Positions 9,680-18,689 of a stretch of 64,000 nucleotides of DNA are shown here, one piece after another. The stretch is from Siphonodentalium dalli (Eukaryota; Mollusca; Scaphopoda; Gadilida; Siphonodentaliidae). The translations under genes and the position numbers were made by a program. Numbering within the stretch: position 1 is the stretch's first letter; each line of letters opens with the position of its first letter. The notes below the pieces were generated by a model. That model did not search any database. It saw nothing but the letters and a program-made list of their open reading frames with translations, and had not been told where the DNA came from. The DNA lies in contig CP136063.1 of NCBI GenBank assembly GCA_032622095.1, positions 41,266,106-41,330,105 of the forward strand, written 5' to 3'.

Positions 9680-11155
9680 GGCCAGACCAATTTAATTACT
9701 TGTTTTACGAACACCGCCGATAGCTTTTTCCGCCAAAACCGAATAAAAATAATACACTTTTCTTCCCAGAGAAAAAATTACGTTTTCCGGATTTTAGTGA
9801 TTTCGTTCCGCCTACGAGTTGTGTATTCCGGATTATAACGCTCCGTATTCCGGCCTTCCGAGTTATGCGTTCCGGTTCCGGTTCCGTGACCTTTTGTTTA
9901 CATCTGTCAGCGTGCATAACTTCCGTTGTTTAGTGAAACATGTGCGAAATAGAATGGAGACTGCAGATTACTTCAGCTTAAAAATACTAACAGACACGCA
10001 ACGGACGCCGAAGCAAAAGCTAGTTCAATTGAGTCTTTCTGATGTAGTATCCGTGACATTTAGTGAGGTGGGCGATGACTTTAAAGTGGATAAAATCACG
10101 GTTAAAAACGGTAGTGACTCAACTGATGGCCACGAAGTTCAGCCAAACACCCCCCTCAATATTGTTTCCCGATTTGGCGCATCATGCATCATTCTCCACG
10201 TCTCAAAGCTGTCAGTTGGTGATGGTGTGTCAGTTTCTAAGAAGACTTTGGATGCATTCGATGTAATGATGTCGGCACGAAGTGACTCTTGTTACCCAGA
10301 TAAAGTCGAATTCAAAATAAACAGAAGAGACATTGGTTCTTGGTATTGCCAAGTTCTTGTTTAATATTTGTGTTTATGATTAGTATTAAAGGCTATCATG
10401 ATTAATGATCTTGGCATCCAATAAACTGGCTATTGTCTTCCCCTGGTTTGTGACTTAGAAAATGCTTGGGTTCATTGGTAAATTTTAATAACATGTCGTA
10501 GCCTCTTTCTCGACTCCGTATTTGGAACAAAAGACAATCTGTAATTGTATCTTCTTCTCAGATCAATTGTCGTCAATTGATCTGAATTTTCGTCACTTGT
10601 AGAACACATGGATATAGATCTGGAAATTGCATGTCGAACCTAAAACTATATATACGAGGATCGATGAGATATTGCCGATTCAGATATGTCAATTAATACG
10701 AGCACATATTCTTCTATGGGTCTGATATGCAAGTGGTATCTATCAGTGTTTTTACCGTATCCAAACTCATTATCCACCATATAATGTACCCACCAACATG
10801 CATGTATTGTACAATATGGTAAACATCTTTCAGTAGCAAGTTACTAGCAACTTTCAGAACACCCACAGAACAAAACATATTAATTACCAATTAACTCAGG
10901 TCTTCCCAAGTCACAGTACCACAAGCTAGAAGACATGGATAATTACATGTATATCTGTTTTGTTTTGAGTTATTTCTTATTGAATAAAGTTTGTTTACCT
11001 TATTCACTACTTATTACATTATTTAGAAGCTATGGGATGTATATCGGTCATTTCTGATTTTTTTTTAGGAATATTATTTATTTTTTTATTCCCTCCTGCA
11101 TCTACATATTTTTTTCCCAGTCGTTCGTAAAACAAGTAATTAAATTGGTCTGGCC
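9680..11155. mobile_element. 1.48 kb TTA-flanked element with its own ORF, copy 1 only
   Basis: The ends are 33 bp perfect inverted repeats starting GGCCAGACCAATTTAATTAC, flanked by TTA at 9677-9679 and 11156-11158. Copy 2 has the empty site (GCTCTTTATGGAAATTTG near 35621). The TTA target fits PIF/Harbinger (or Zator) elements, but no transposase or Myb-like protein is present. The only convincing ORF is 9954-10364. The ends are perfect and the site is empty in copy 2, which indicates a recent insertion. Confidence 0.85.
9954..10364 (+). CDS. 136-residue protein of unknown function carried by the TTA element
   Basis: I chose the Met of METADYFSLKILTDTQRTPK as the start because the frame upstream lies in low-complexity (TTCCG)-rich sequence. 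The protein is soluble, rich in alternating hydrophobic and polar residues (VVSVTFSEVGDDFKVDKITV), with no signal peptide or membrane segment, and looks beta-rich. AATAAA-like signals follow (about 10419 and 10982). It is not a transposase I know; it could be captured host sequence or an accessory protein. The frame is uninterrupted, unusual in this window. Confidence 0.5.
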   Translation: METADYFSLKILTDTQRTPKQKLVQLSLSDVVSVTFSEVGDDFKVDKITVKNGSDSTDGHEVQPNTPLNIVSRFGASCIILHVSKLSVGDGVSVSKKTLDAFDVMMSARSDSCYPDKVEFKINRRDIGSWYCQVLV

Positions 11156-11204
11156 TTATGGAAATTTGCACACATATCATTGGATAATTAACCAAGAACG
11201 CTTT

Positions 11205-11387
11205 TTATATCTGTTCTTCAGAAAATGAATTAACATCCTGGAAATTGAGACTCGTCACCAGTTGTGACACACCCCTTGCATGTGAGAGTTTTTCGCTGCG
11301 AACACTCCCATCTGATTGACGATTTGTTGACTTTCTTTTTGGTATACGCATGGCCTTCGAAACATAATTGTCACAACATTGTTTCAA
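11205..11387 (-). pseudogene. FLYWCH-type exon, copy 1, frameshifted by a 44 bp deletion
   Basis: Compared with 35675-35896, the segment between two CATAATT repeats, starting TGCCACCACC, is deleted together with one repeat. This removes the first part of the finger and shifts the frame, so only the FQDVNSFSEEQI tail reads as in copy 2. A second small indel (loss of TTAA near 11250) adds to the damage. Confidence 0.6.
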
Positions 11388-11632
11388 CTGCGTTGATGTT
11401 CCAAACTATCGTAAAAACACTCTTTCGTGTTTGTCAAAAAACACTTTCATGTCTGTCAAAACATTACATCGGCTGAGTTGACATCGCTTGAGATGGCCTC
11501 ACTGATCAGTCAAAACATTCTTTGATGGCTGCATTTTATTAGCAGGGTGGGGAAATGTCCGTATACCGGAAGAAACAATATATATTGGGACATCGTGCAG
11601 AGATTCAAAACAAGTTTATTCTGTTCATTGAT

Positions 11633-12017
11633 ATGTGTTTATTTAAATCAATGATTTTTTTTTTTTAAATCATTGATTTAAATCGAATTTGTTCAAATGA
11701 AGCACAGGTCTACCTTTCCAGATATCATAACATTGGAACCCACGTGGAACCAAGTGTATGCATAAAGCACATGGACGCTATTTCTGTGTTGCCATGATAT
11801 ATGTGTGTTTCATTGGTATGCAGAATATAATAAAAAATAATACAATCACAAAACTATGATTAATCCAGTCTAGATATAATAAGTAACACCTTTCAGAACA
11901 TTCATTTATCAGCGAAATTGCACAATTACATATTTTCGTAACAGTTAGAAAAAAAGCAAATAAATCGATTTTTTTTTATTTATTTTTTAAAAAAAATCAA
12001 AAAAATCAACAACCCTG
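11633..12017. mobile_element. Possible hAT-type MITE remnant, copy 1
   Basis: A hairpin of AAATCAATGATTT (about 11647-11685) is followed about 270 bp later by AAATCGATTT and a T/A-rich run. The end ATCAACAACCCTG at 12005-12017 reads CAGGGTTGTTGAT from the other strand, a hAT-like terminus. The matching left terminus is not found, so boundaries are uncertain. Copy 2 has the same at about 36172-36552. Confidence 0.35.
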
Positions 12018-12478
12018 GTTTATTACATAAACATTATAGAATATTACATATATTATGACAATCAAGATATTCAAATATGACATATATAATAATAACAAAT
12101 TTCATATGAGGAACACGTGAGCGCATTATTATGTATTTGGTAAGTTTCCATTCGGGTGATGATTTCAGGTACTGTGTGCGGGACTTTGTAGTCAGGGGTG
12201 TATATGGCCTTTTACAAAATAGGGGTGGGTTCATGGAATATCAATGGTATAGCCTCAAGTGGACTTGCCAAAAATATCCTGCAGGTTCGGGACCAAACAC
12301 ATATATTACTCGTCGATCGGCATCATTAAAATACGCCATGCCCATTATTTTCGTGGCCAAAAAGACATGTTTCGTGCCGATGGGTCATCATGCAGAGACA
12401 GGGAGTCAGACAAACAATGCCTTTTATGTATAAAAAGATGATATAAATAGCACGGACTTTTATAGTGCAGGCACTTAC

Positions 12479-12619
12479 AATCAGATCAACGGGTTCTGAC
12501 ACTCGCACTGGAGTGGAAGGCGGGCATTGCACCATCGACAGTTGAGGAGCCCCAACCGACCTTAAGTCAACCGGCTGGCATTGCACCCTCTTCCTAGCGT
12601 TGAGCCCGTGGTACAAGTC
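12479..12619 (-). CDS. 141 bp exon-like segment, copy 1
   Basis: Between a 3' splice site (GAATTCAG before 12619) and a consensus donor (GTAAGT, 12473-12478) lies an exactly 47-codon open segment starting DLYHGLNARKRVQCQPVDLR, with VQC, a Pro-rich stretch and EPVDLI. It is preserved base for base, apart from a few changes, in copy 2. No domain is recognised. An internal exon of an unknown gene, supported only by signals and an open frame. Confidence 0.3.
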
Positions 12620-12859
12620 CTGAATTCAACAGACTAAGGCAATTGGAGTCTATGCAAGCACTCATTAGGACATTATGCAACTACTCTTCACAACACATAT
12701 CAATATATGCAAATTCACACGGATTAATCAAGGTAAGTCTCCTCGTCGGTCCTGCTTCAGAATGGGGTGGGGCTTTGCTTCTTGCTTTGGTGGCACCCAC
12801 CTCACTGTGCATGAGCTCATATCAAGATCACAACTTTACAAACGCTCTTCAGCGGAATT

Positions 12860-13045
12860 AAGGCAATCAACAGTGGGTTGTAGGAGAGGACTGACGGTCC
12901 CTTTCAAATCTTCCCGGGTATCACCACAAACTCCAAACTCGCAGTACAGGCACTCAAACGGCCTTGTATAATGGTAAAACAAGTTTACTTGCTTAGGGAC
13001 AAATATGAGTAGGCCTACATTTATGGTTGGAACTAAATTTGTTCA
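12860..13045 (-). other. Possible exon with a CxxC pair, copy 1
   Basis: A minus-strand frame of about 60 residues contains YTRPFECLYCEFGVCGDTRE. This looks like the first half of a C2H2-type finger (TRPFECxxC), with no clear His pair, and it stops within the following 40 codons. It could belong with the 141 bp exon-like segment downstream. Support is weak. Copy 2 has the same at about 37730-37930. Confidence 0.2.
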
Positions 13046-13049
13046 GTAT

Positions 13050-13640
13050 ATCTGTAGCACGCACCGACCAAGCCTTGTTTAAAATCTAGGGCATTCTGCG
13101 TATACCAAGAGATATATAGCTATATTTAAGTCTACAGTGGAAATAAGAATATAACTATAGTGAAAAATACATATTGTTTATTGACCACAAATATATATAA
13201 TAAATAGCACATACTAACATAATAAGATTTATAACGATTAACAAAACGGAAATGCACAACAAATTTATCCGATATTTATATAAGTAAATACGTTCGTAAT
13301 ACAAATGTACCTGTAAGAATACGCCCAAACGGTTTTACTAAAATAATAAAATAATTGCCTTAAATAATTAATTGAGATGGCGCTCTGGCAAAATTCAATT
13401 GCAACATTACATAAGTCTGACCTCATAATGAATCTTTATTTAACATTCACGATGGACTGAGGTTTATTCTTTTAATAAATATAAACAGATCTCGAGCTCA
13501 AAACGCCTACTTTATTATTACATTGATTATTATTTATATTTACCGTAAGCATACCAGACAATTATCAGGAGCTCGAAATGAGCAAGTGTGTAGCTGAATC
13601 GCCACGTACATTTATCTAATTACAAAGCAACGGACACATT
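13050..13640. other. AT-rich stretch without recognised features, copy 1
   Basis: I see no gene, inverted repeat or splice-bounded frame here. The matching stretch in copy 2 (37935-38558) has 41 more bases near 38463-38503. Position 13600 is 3' of the BEN-like ORF, so part may be its untranslated region. Confidence 0.5.
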
Positions 13641-13643
13641 AAA

Positions 13644-14828
13644 TTACATCAATACAGAACAGTCACAAAATTTCTTGACCTTATGGTTGTGAATGTTTCT
13701 GTTAGTTTGGTCAATCACCGTTGTCATCTTCTTCCAAGTGCTCTGCTCCAGAGACGCATCAACCGAATACAGTCTGAACAAATTCTCCTTGATGAAGTCT
13801 GTCTTATTGTTGTTAAGCTGTTGGCGTCCTTGTGCACCGGTGACGTTTCTGTTGAAGGTTTCGCCAACAGCGAATATCTTCAGGAATAGCTTTCGTACGA
13901 AAACACTTTGGTTCTGGCTCCCGCTCTCCCTGAACAGTCGCTGGACTGTGTCGGTTTCTATGTAACCGGGTGGATAGTCAGTCAAATCAGCGGCGACACT
14001 CATCATGTTGTCAGCTGTTTTCTCTGTAATTTTTGTGGGCACTAATTCGAGTGGGATCAATAGCAATCTTTTGTCGGTGATCTGTCGAACGGCTGTTGTT
14101 GTTGTTGTTGTTGTGGTTGTTGCTGCTGCTGGTGCGGTTGTTGATTGTGGTGGTACGGGCTGATTCTCTATTTGGCTTAGTTTGGTTTCGCACACAACCA
14201 CACGTCTTTCTAGATCCGCATACTTGTTTTTCCACACTCTTAGTTCATGTCGCAGTTCGTCTCGATAGAGATTGTCATCGATGTCGAAATCGAAAACGGA
14301 AGTCTGGGGCTGGCTGTCTGAAGAAGGCTGGCTGTGGGGGTCCGGTGAACTCTGGTTCGCAAAGATGTCGGATGAGTTGTCCAATATATCTGGTTGTCGG
14401 CTGTCAGGTGAAAGAAGATTGTAGTACGAAGGCTGGTGGTCAGGTGAAGTCGAAGGTGATGCAAATGTGATGTCAGGTGAAGTCGGCCGGCTGTCCGGTG
14501 AAAGCTGCTCGTTGATGTTGGCAGGTAAACTCGATCGGTTGTCGGGTGATAGCTGCTCGTAGATATTGCCAGGTGAAGTCGGTCGGTTGTCGGGTATTAG
14601 CTGCTCGTAGATGTTGCCAGGTGACGTCGGTCGGTTGTCGGGTGATAGCTGCTCGTAGATGTTGCCAGGTGAAGTCGGTCGGTTGTCGGGTGATAGCTGC
14701 TCGTAAGTGTTGTCAGGTGAATTCGGTCGGTTGTTGGGTGCAGGCGGATTGTCTGATAAGAGCTGCTTGTCAGGCGAAGAGGTATCGTTCTCAGCGGTCG
14801 CGTTGAGCCGTTTGATCTGTGCTTCCAT
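13644..14828 (-). CDS. BEN-domain-like protein with 17-residue repeats, copy 1
   Basis: The ATG at 14828 (MEAQIKRLNATAEND) is the best start; the frame is open back to 14903 but without an upstream ATG. Residues about 20-170 are a Ser/Pro/Asp-rich region with about six units like SPDNRPTSPGNIYEQL. A short coiled coil (RHELRVWKNKYADLERRVVV), a Gln/Thr-rich linker and a C-terminal helical domain follow (ESGSQNQSVFVRKLFLKIFA, then NRNVTG and WKKMTTVIDQTNRN). This last part fits a BEN domain, which binds DNA or chromatin; I infer it from the pattern only. The ORF is intact in both copies, unlike its neighbours. Upstream WSPKDIDEAVMLYSGPR recalls P-transposase-type HTH sequences. Confidence 0.5.
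   Translation of the reverse strand: MEAQIKRLNATAENDTSSPDKQLLSDNPPAPNNRPNSPDNTYEQLSPDNRPTSPGNIYEQLSPDNRPTSPGNIYEQLIPDNRPTSPGNIYEQLSPDNRSSLPANINEQLSPDSRPTSPDITFASPSTSPDHQPSYYNLLSPDSRQPDILDNSSDIFANQSSPDPHSQPSSDSQPQTSVFDFDIDDNLYRDELRHELRVWKNKYADLERRVVVCETKLSQIENQPVPPQSTTAPAAATTTTTTTTTAVRQITDKRLLLIPLELVPTKITEKTADNMMSVAADLTDYPPGYIETDTVQRLFRESGSQNQSVFVRKLFLKIFAVGETFNRNVTGAQGRQQLNNNKTDFIKENLFRLYSVDASLEQSTWKKMTTVIDQTNRNIHNHKVKKFCDCSVLM
14520..14745. repeat. 51 bp coding repeat in the BEN-like ORF, copy 1
   Basis: About five tandem units of the form GGTCGGTTGTCGGGTGATAG, then CTGCTCGTAGAT and TTGCCAGGTGA(A/C)GTC, encode the SPDNRPTSPGNIYEQL repeat on the minus strand. The number is the same in copy 2 (39437-39662), unlike the other two coding arrays. 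Confidence 0.8.
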
Positions 14829-14929
14829 ATATATCTCAGCATCACACCGTGGGCCGCTATACAGCATAACAGCTTCATCGATGTCCTTGGGAGACCAGCG
14901 CACCCAAAAGTAGTATTAAAGTTTTTAAA

Positions 14930-17210
14930 AGCTGAAATGCTAACCATATTTAAAAAATTACATTCATAACCTGTTGTAATGTGGAATCTGCTGCTGTGGC
15001 TTCTTCGAATTCCTTCCATTTTGTTTTCAGAAATTGGTAGAGATGATCTTATAGAATCAACACACATAGTCAATTCCTCGGACAACTCAATATCAGAAAT
15101 AACGTGAGGTAGGTAGGCTCGCGATAGTGTGTCTGCTATAACAAGTTTCCCTGGCGTGTAAGTGTAGGTAGGTAGGTTCGCGATAGTGTGTCTGCTATAA
15201 CAAGTTTCCCTGGCGTGTACGTGAGGTAGGTAGGCTCGCGATAGTGTGTCTGCTATAACAAGTTTCCCTGGCGTGTACTGGAGGTAGGTAGGCTCACGAT
15301 AGTGTGTCTGCTATAACAAGTTTCCCTGGCGTGTACTGGAGGTAGGTAGGCTCACGATAGTGTGTCTGCTATAACAAGTTTCCCTGGCGTGTACTGGTAC
15401 GTGAGGTAGGTAGGTTCGCGATAGTGTGTCTGCTATAACAAGTTTCCCTGGCGTGTACTGGTACGTGAGGTAGGTAGGTTCGCGATAGTGTGTCTGCTAT
15501 AACAAGTTTCCCTGGCGTGTACTGGTACGTGAGGTAGGTAGGCTCACGATAGTGTGTCTGCTATAACAAGTTTCCCTGGCGTGTACTGGAGGTAGGTAGG
15601 CTCACGATAGTGTGTCTGCTATAACAAGTTTCCCTGGCGTGTACTGGTACGTGAGGTAGGTAGGTTCACGATAGTGTGTCTGCTATAACAAGTTTCCCTG
15701 GCGTGTACTGGTACGTGAGGTAGGTAGGCTCGCGATAGTGTGTCTGCTATAACAAGTTTCCCTGGCGTGTACGTGAGGTAGGTAGGCTCACGATAGTGTG
15801 TCTGCTATAACAAGTTTCCCTGGCGTGTACTGGTACGTGAGGTAGGTAGGCTCGCGATAGTGTGTCTGCTATAACAAGTTTCCCTGGCGTGAGGTAGGTA
15901 GGCTCGCGATAGTGTGTCTGCTATAACAAGTTTCCCTGGCGTGTACGTGAGGTAGGTAGGCTCACGATAGTGTGTCTGCTATAACAAGTTTCCCTGGCGT
16001 GTACTGGAGGTAGGTAGGCTCGCGATAGTGTGTCTGCTATAACAAGTTTCCCTGGCGTGTACTGGAGGTAGGTAGGCTCACGATAGTGTGTCTGCTATAA
16101 CAAGTTTCCCGGGCGTGTACTGGAAATTCAGGTCATACTTATGTAATTTCATCATCATTCTTTGGATATGTGGTGTCATGTCGTTAAGATTCTTCCCATG
16201 TATGGCAACTATGGGTTTACTGTCCGTTTCGATTGTCACTGGTTTCCTATATATATATTGGTGGAACTTAATACAACCATGCAGAATGCCAAGCATTTCC
16301 TTCTCGAACACTGCATATTGTGTTTCAGCATCTGTCAATCTGCGTGATGCATATGCGACTGGTTGCCATGAGTCATTATGTTTCTGAAACAACACACACC
16401 CGGTTCCATTTCGTGAGGAGTCCGTTGACACCTTTGTTTCCAGCTTAGGATCGAAATATTTAACGACAGGTTCTTTCATAAGTACTGTCTGCAAGTACTT
16501 AAATTCACGGACATGTTCATAAGTCCATTGCCAGTCATTTTTATCCTGTAACAATGATCTCAACGACGAAGTATTTGCTGACATGTTCGGAATAAACACT
16601 ATTCCTAGAAATCTCAGTAAATCCGTTTTGGTACGGCATTTCTGATATCGCACAGACTTTAAATGGATCAGGCAATGAACCAGCTTCCGTAAGTTTATCT
16701 CCTGGGAAATTCAGAGTCTACTCCGAACTGACATTTTTTCAGGTTCAATTTAAGGTTTGCCTTGCGAAACTTCTCAAGAACAATTTTCAATCGCCTATTA
16801 TGTTCTTCTTGGGGTAGTTGCCCACAGAATTACATCATCGTGCACTGACGTCATACCTTCTGTGTCATCTAGGATCTGAGTAATGGCCTTATGCAGTACC
16901 TCCGACCCGCTTTTCACCCCGTATGGCAATCTTAAGAATTTGTGTCTTAGGGAATAACTATTAAACATTTGCCCAACAAAGCGTAACCCATGCAGGATGG
17001 TGTAGACAACTGTGCACGTGGTCCGCGCTACTGAATGTCTTGTTCAGGCACCGAGTGTAGGATTCCTCGCAATCTGTTAATCATCGGTGTCAGTGATCGC
17101 TCGTCCTGTGTAAAAAGCGGACTGGCCAAGGTATGTGGCTATTTTGTGACTCATTAAGTCAAGGTTGGGGAGGGGAACGAGGCTGCTGGACGGCCGTACT
17201 GGCGGAAACC
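14930..17210 (-). pseudogene. Ty3/Gypsy pol remnant interrupted by a minisatellite, copy 1
   Basis: The minus strand encodes a decayed Gypsy polyprotein. RT pieces come first (FLRLPYGVKSG near 16910 and VHDDVILWA near 16840, in place of the usual YxDD), with several frameshifts and stops. RNase H follows in a clean ORF at 16078-16653 (TKVSTDSSRNGTGCVLFQKH, ETDSKPIVAIHG). The RNase H to integrase linker TPGKLVIADTLSRAYLP is where the minisatellite begins. Beyond the array the linker continues (VISDIELSEELTMCVDSIRS, then WKEFEEATAADSTLQQV near 14990) and is cut off at about 14930. No LTR or integrase core is seen. Confidence 0.8.
15104..16128. repeat. Minisatellite derived from the Gypsy RNase H/integrase linker, copy 1
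   Basis: By hand count about 17 units share a 50 bp core (TAGGTAGGCTCGCGATAGTG, then TGTCTGCTATAACAAGTTTCCCTGGCGTG) followed by variable spacers (TACTGG, TACTGGTACGTGAGG, TAAGTG). On the minus strand the core encodes TPGKLVIADTLSRAYLP in the first unit, so the array arose from coding sequence. Units are 57-66 bp, often not a multiple of three, so the frame is lost along the array. Confidence 0.95.
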
Positions 17211-17222
17211 GTGGCTTCTCAT

Positions 17223-17670
17223 ACAAGGGTTTCTATTATCTGTTTCCCCAAGGGTTTCTATTATCTGTTTCCCCAAGGGTTTCTATTATCTGTTTTGCTC
17301 TAGCTATCATATCTGAATATCTTAGTTGATCTTTGTCAGATGTTTGAGGTCTCAATATTAATGTTCACTTTGATGACAGGCTGGGCACCCGGCTCATTGA
17401 TTGCTTTCTGCGACATGAATCGGTGTTTCTTACTACGTTGCTAGGCACCCGGCTCATTGTATCCTCTCTGCGACATGCGACGGTGTTTCTTACTACGTTG
17501 CTGAACATGAATAACTATTTCGTGAAGTTCAGGGTCTTTCCCTAGAACAAGCCTTTACCACAGTTAGCTTAGTACAACATGCACACCCTAGAACAAACCT
17601 TTACCACAGTTAGCTTAGTACAATATGCACAGTAAGCCTTTACCACAGTTAGCTTAGTACAACATGCACA
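17223..17670. repeat. Cluster of short tandem duplications, copy 1
   Basis: Three local arrays follow one another: about three units of CAAGGGTTTCTATTATCTGT plus TTCCC (17223-17300); two units of about 62 bp starting GGCACCCGGCTCATTG (17383 and 17446); and three units of CCTTTACCACAGTTAGCTTA plus GTACAA (about 17550-17665). None is coding. Copy 2 has the same cluster at 44576-45020, with an extra fragment of unique sequence before it. The cluster lies between the gypsy remnant and the piggyBac-like MITE. Confidence 0.8.
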
Positions 17671-17952
17671 GTTATTTTACTAAGTTAATTAACACTATAG
17701 ACAGTTGTTTATCATGATGGATGTAACTATTCATGTCCGAAAAGTAGTTGCCCGATTAATTCAATAACCCCATATGTCTTACTTTTGTGGCTGCATTCAT
17801 TTTTATTGTCTTGTTGATCGTATCGACCACAACACCCTTCAGGCTATAATACGTCTGATCGATCAAATTTATTTGGAAATAAGCGTATGTGTCCTTTTTC
17901 TCCTCTTTCTGTTGCAAAACAACCACTATGTGCACAAATTATCATGAATTAA

Positions 17953-18341
17953 CCCTTTACCCAACAGAAGGGCCCTGTGCCAATGCATTCTCTTATATAT
18001 GCGAGTCGACCATAGGTCGCCTCGCATATATAAGAGAATGCATTGGCTTAACACATTAAAAATTATAAAATTGTTAAAGAATGTAATAAAAAATGGTAAA
18101 AAGTGTTAAAAGATTTTTTTTAGGCCAATGCATTCTCTTATATATGCGAGGCGACCTATGGTCGACTCGCATATATAAGAGAATGCATTGGCACAGGGCA
18201 TAACTGTAACCATCACAATGTGGTCAACGAGCCGATTCCAATGATATCCATATTTGTATGGTTCTATTGAGACAGACCGAAGATATTTTAGGCTGTTGAA
18301 GCTTTATTTGGCCGGTTTTGGCCGTTTTGTTGGGTAAAGGG
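17953..18341. mobile_element. piggyBac-like MITE with two internal hairpins, copy 1
   Basis: A 389 bp element with TTAA on both sides (17949-17952, 18342-18345) and inverted ends CCCTTTACCCAAC, as in piggyBac-type elements. Inside, a 70 bp self-palindrome (GCCAATGCATTCTCTTATAT, then GCGAG, centred on GACCATAGGTC) occurs twice, at about 17976-18047 and 18123-18194, in inverted orientation. The transcript or strand could fold into two hairpins or one long cruciform. Confidence 0.85.
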
Positions 18342-18408
18342 TTAAATGTTGGTTTACTCATCAGCATCATGTTGATCGAACCCTTCACCTCCTTTCATTT
18401 GTAAGGTT

Positions 18409-18645
18409 CTCTATGGCACAACTATAATAGAAAGGTGTGAATTGTTCAAAATGTGTACGGACGGGTACTTTAGTTAATTAGGGTACTAAGTGAAATGAGA
18501 CACTATTTTAGCATAAATTGGGAACCAAAGGCAGACTCACTCATTTAGCGCATTGTTGAGCACACTCTTCTCATCTTTTCTTCCATTAGGTTCTCCATGG
18601 CACAACTATAATAGGAAGGTGTGAACTGTTAAAACGTATATATAT
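18409..18645. repeat. Diverged direct duplication, copy 1
   Basis: GGTTCTCTATGGCACAACTA plus TAATAGAAAGGTGTGAA (18409) recurs as GGTTCTCCATGGCACAACTA plus TAATAGGAAGGTGTGAA (18591), about 180 bp apart, with similar sequence just upstream (GTTGATCGAACCCTTC and GTTGAGCACACTCTTC). It is an old local duplication next to the P-like element. Copy 2 equivalents are at about 45777 and 45959. Confidence 0.7.
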
Positions 18646-18689
18646 ATCAGAATGTTTCAATGACCAAATGTGCTCACTGAAGGCTTTGT

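Larger units (their letters stand above)
9180..11575 (-). mobile_element. Decayed MULE-type element, copy 1
   Basis: Both ends carry GGACATTTCCCCAC/GTGGGGAAATGTCC motifs in inverted orientation: a cluster of about five at 9180-9300 and one at about 11547. Between them on the minus strand lie remnants of a FLYWCH-type zinc finger exon (11205-11387, frameshifted) and the C-terminal tail of the protein (9518-9640). The central part is gone: against copy 2, a hAT element plus flanking MULE coding sequence is missing between 9636 and 9640. The 9680-11155 insertion lies inside. The order FLYWCH then MULE C-terminus follows invertebrate MULE-like elements. Confidence 0.55.

Noticed and set aside
14096-14470. 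Leu-rich plus-strand ORF opposite the BEN-like gene
   Set aside because: The Leu run is the complement of the Gln/Thr/Asn-coding triplet run of the minus-strand gene.
15104-16128. CRISPR-like array of repeats and spacers
   Set aside because: The units are eukaryotic minisatellite copies with recurring, non-unique spacers, and the core encodes part of a Gypsy polyprotein.
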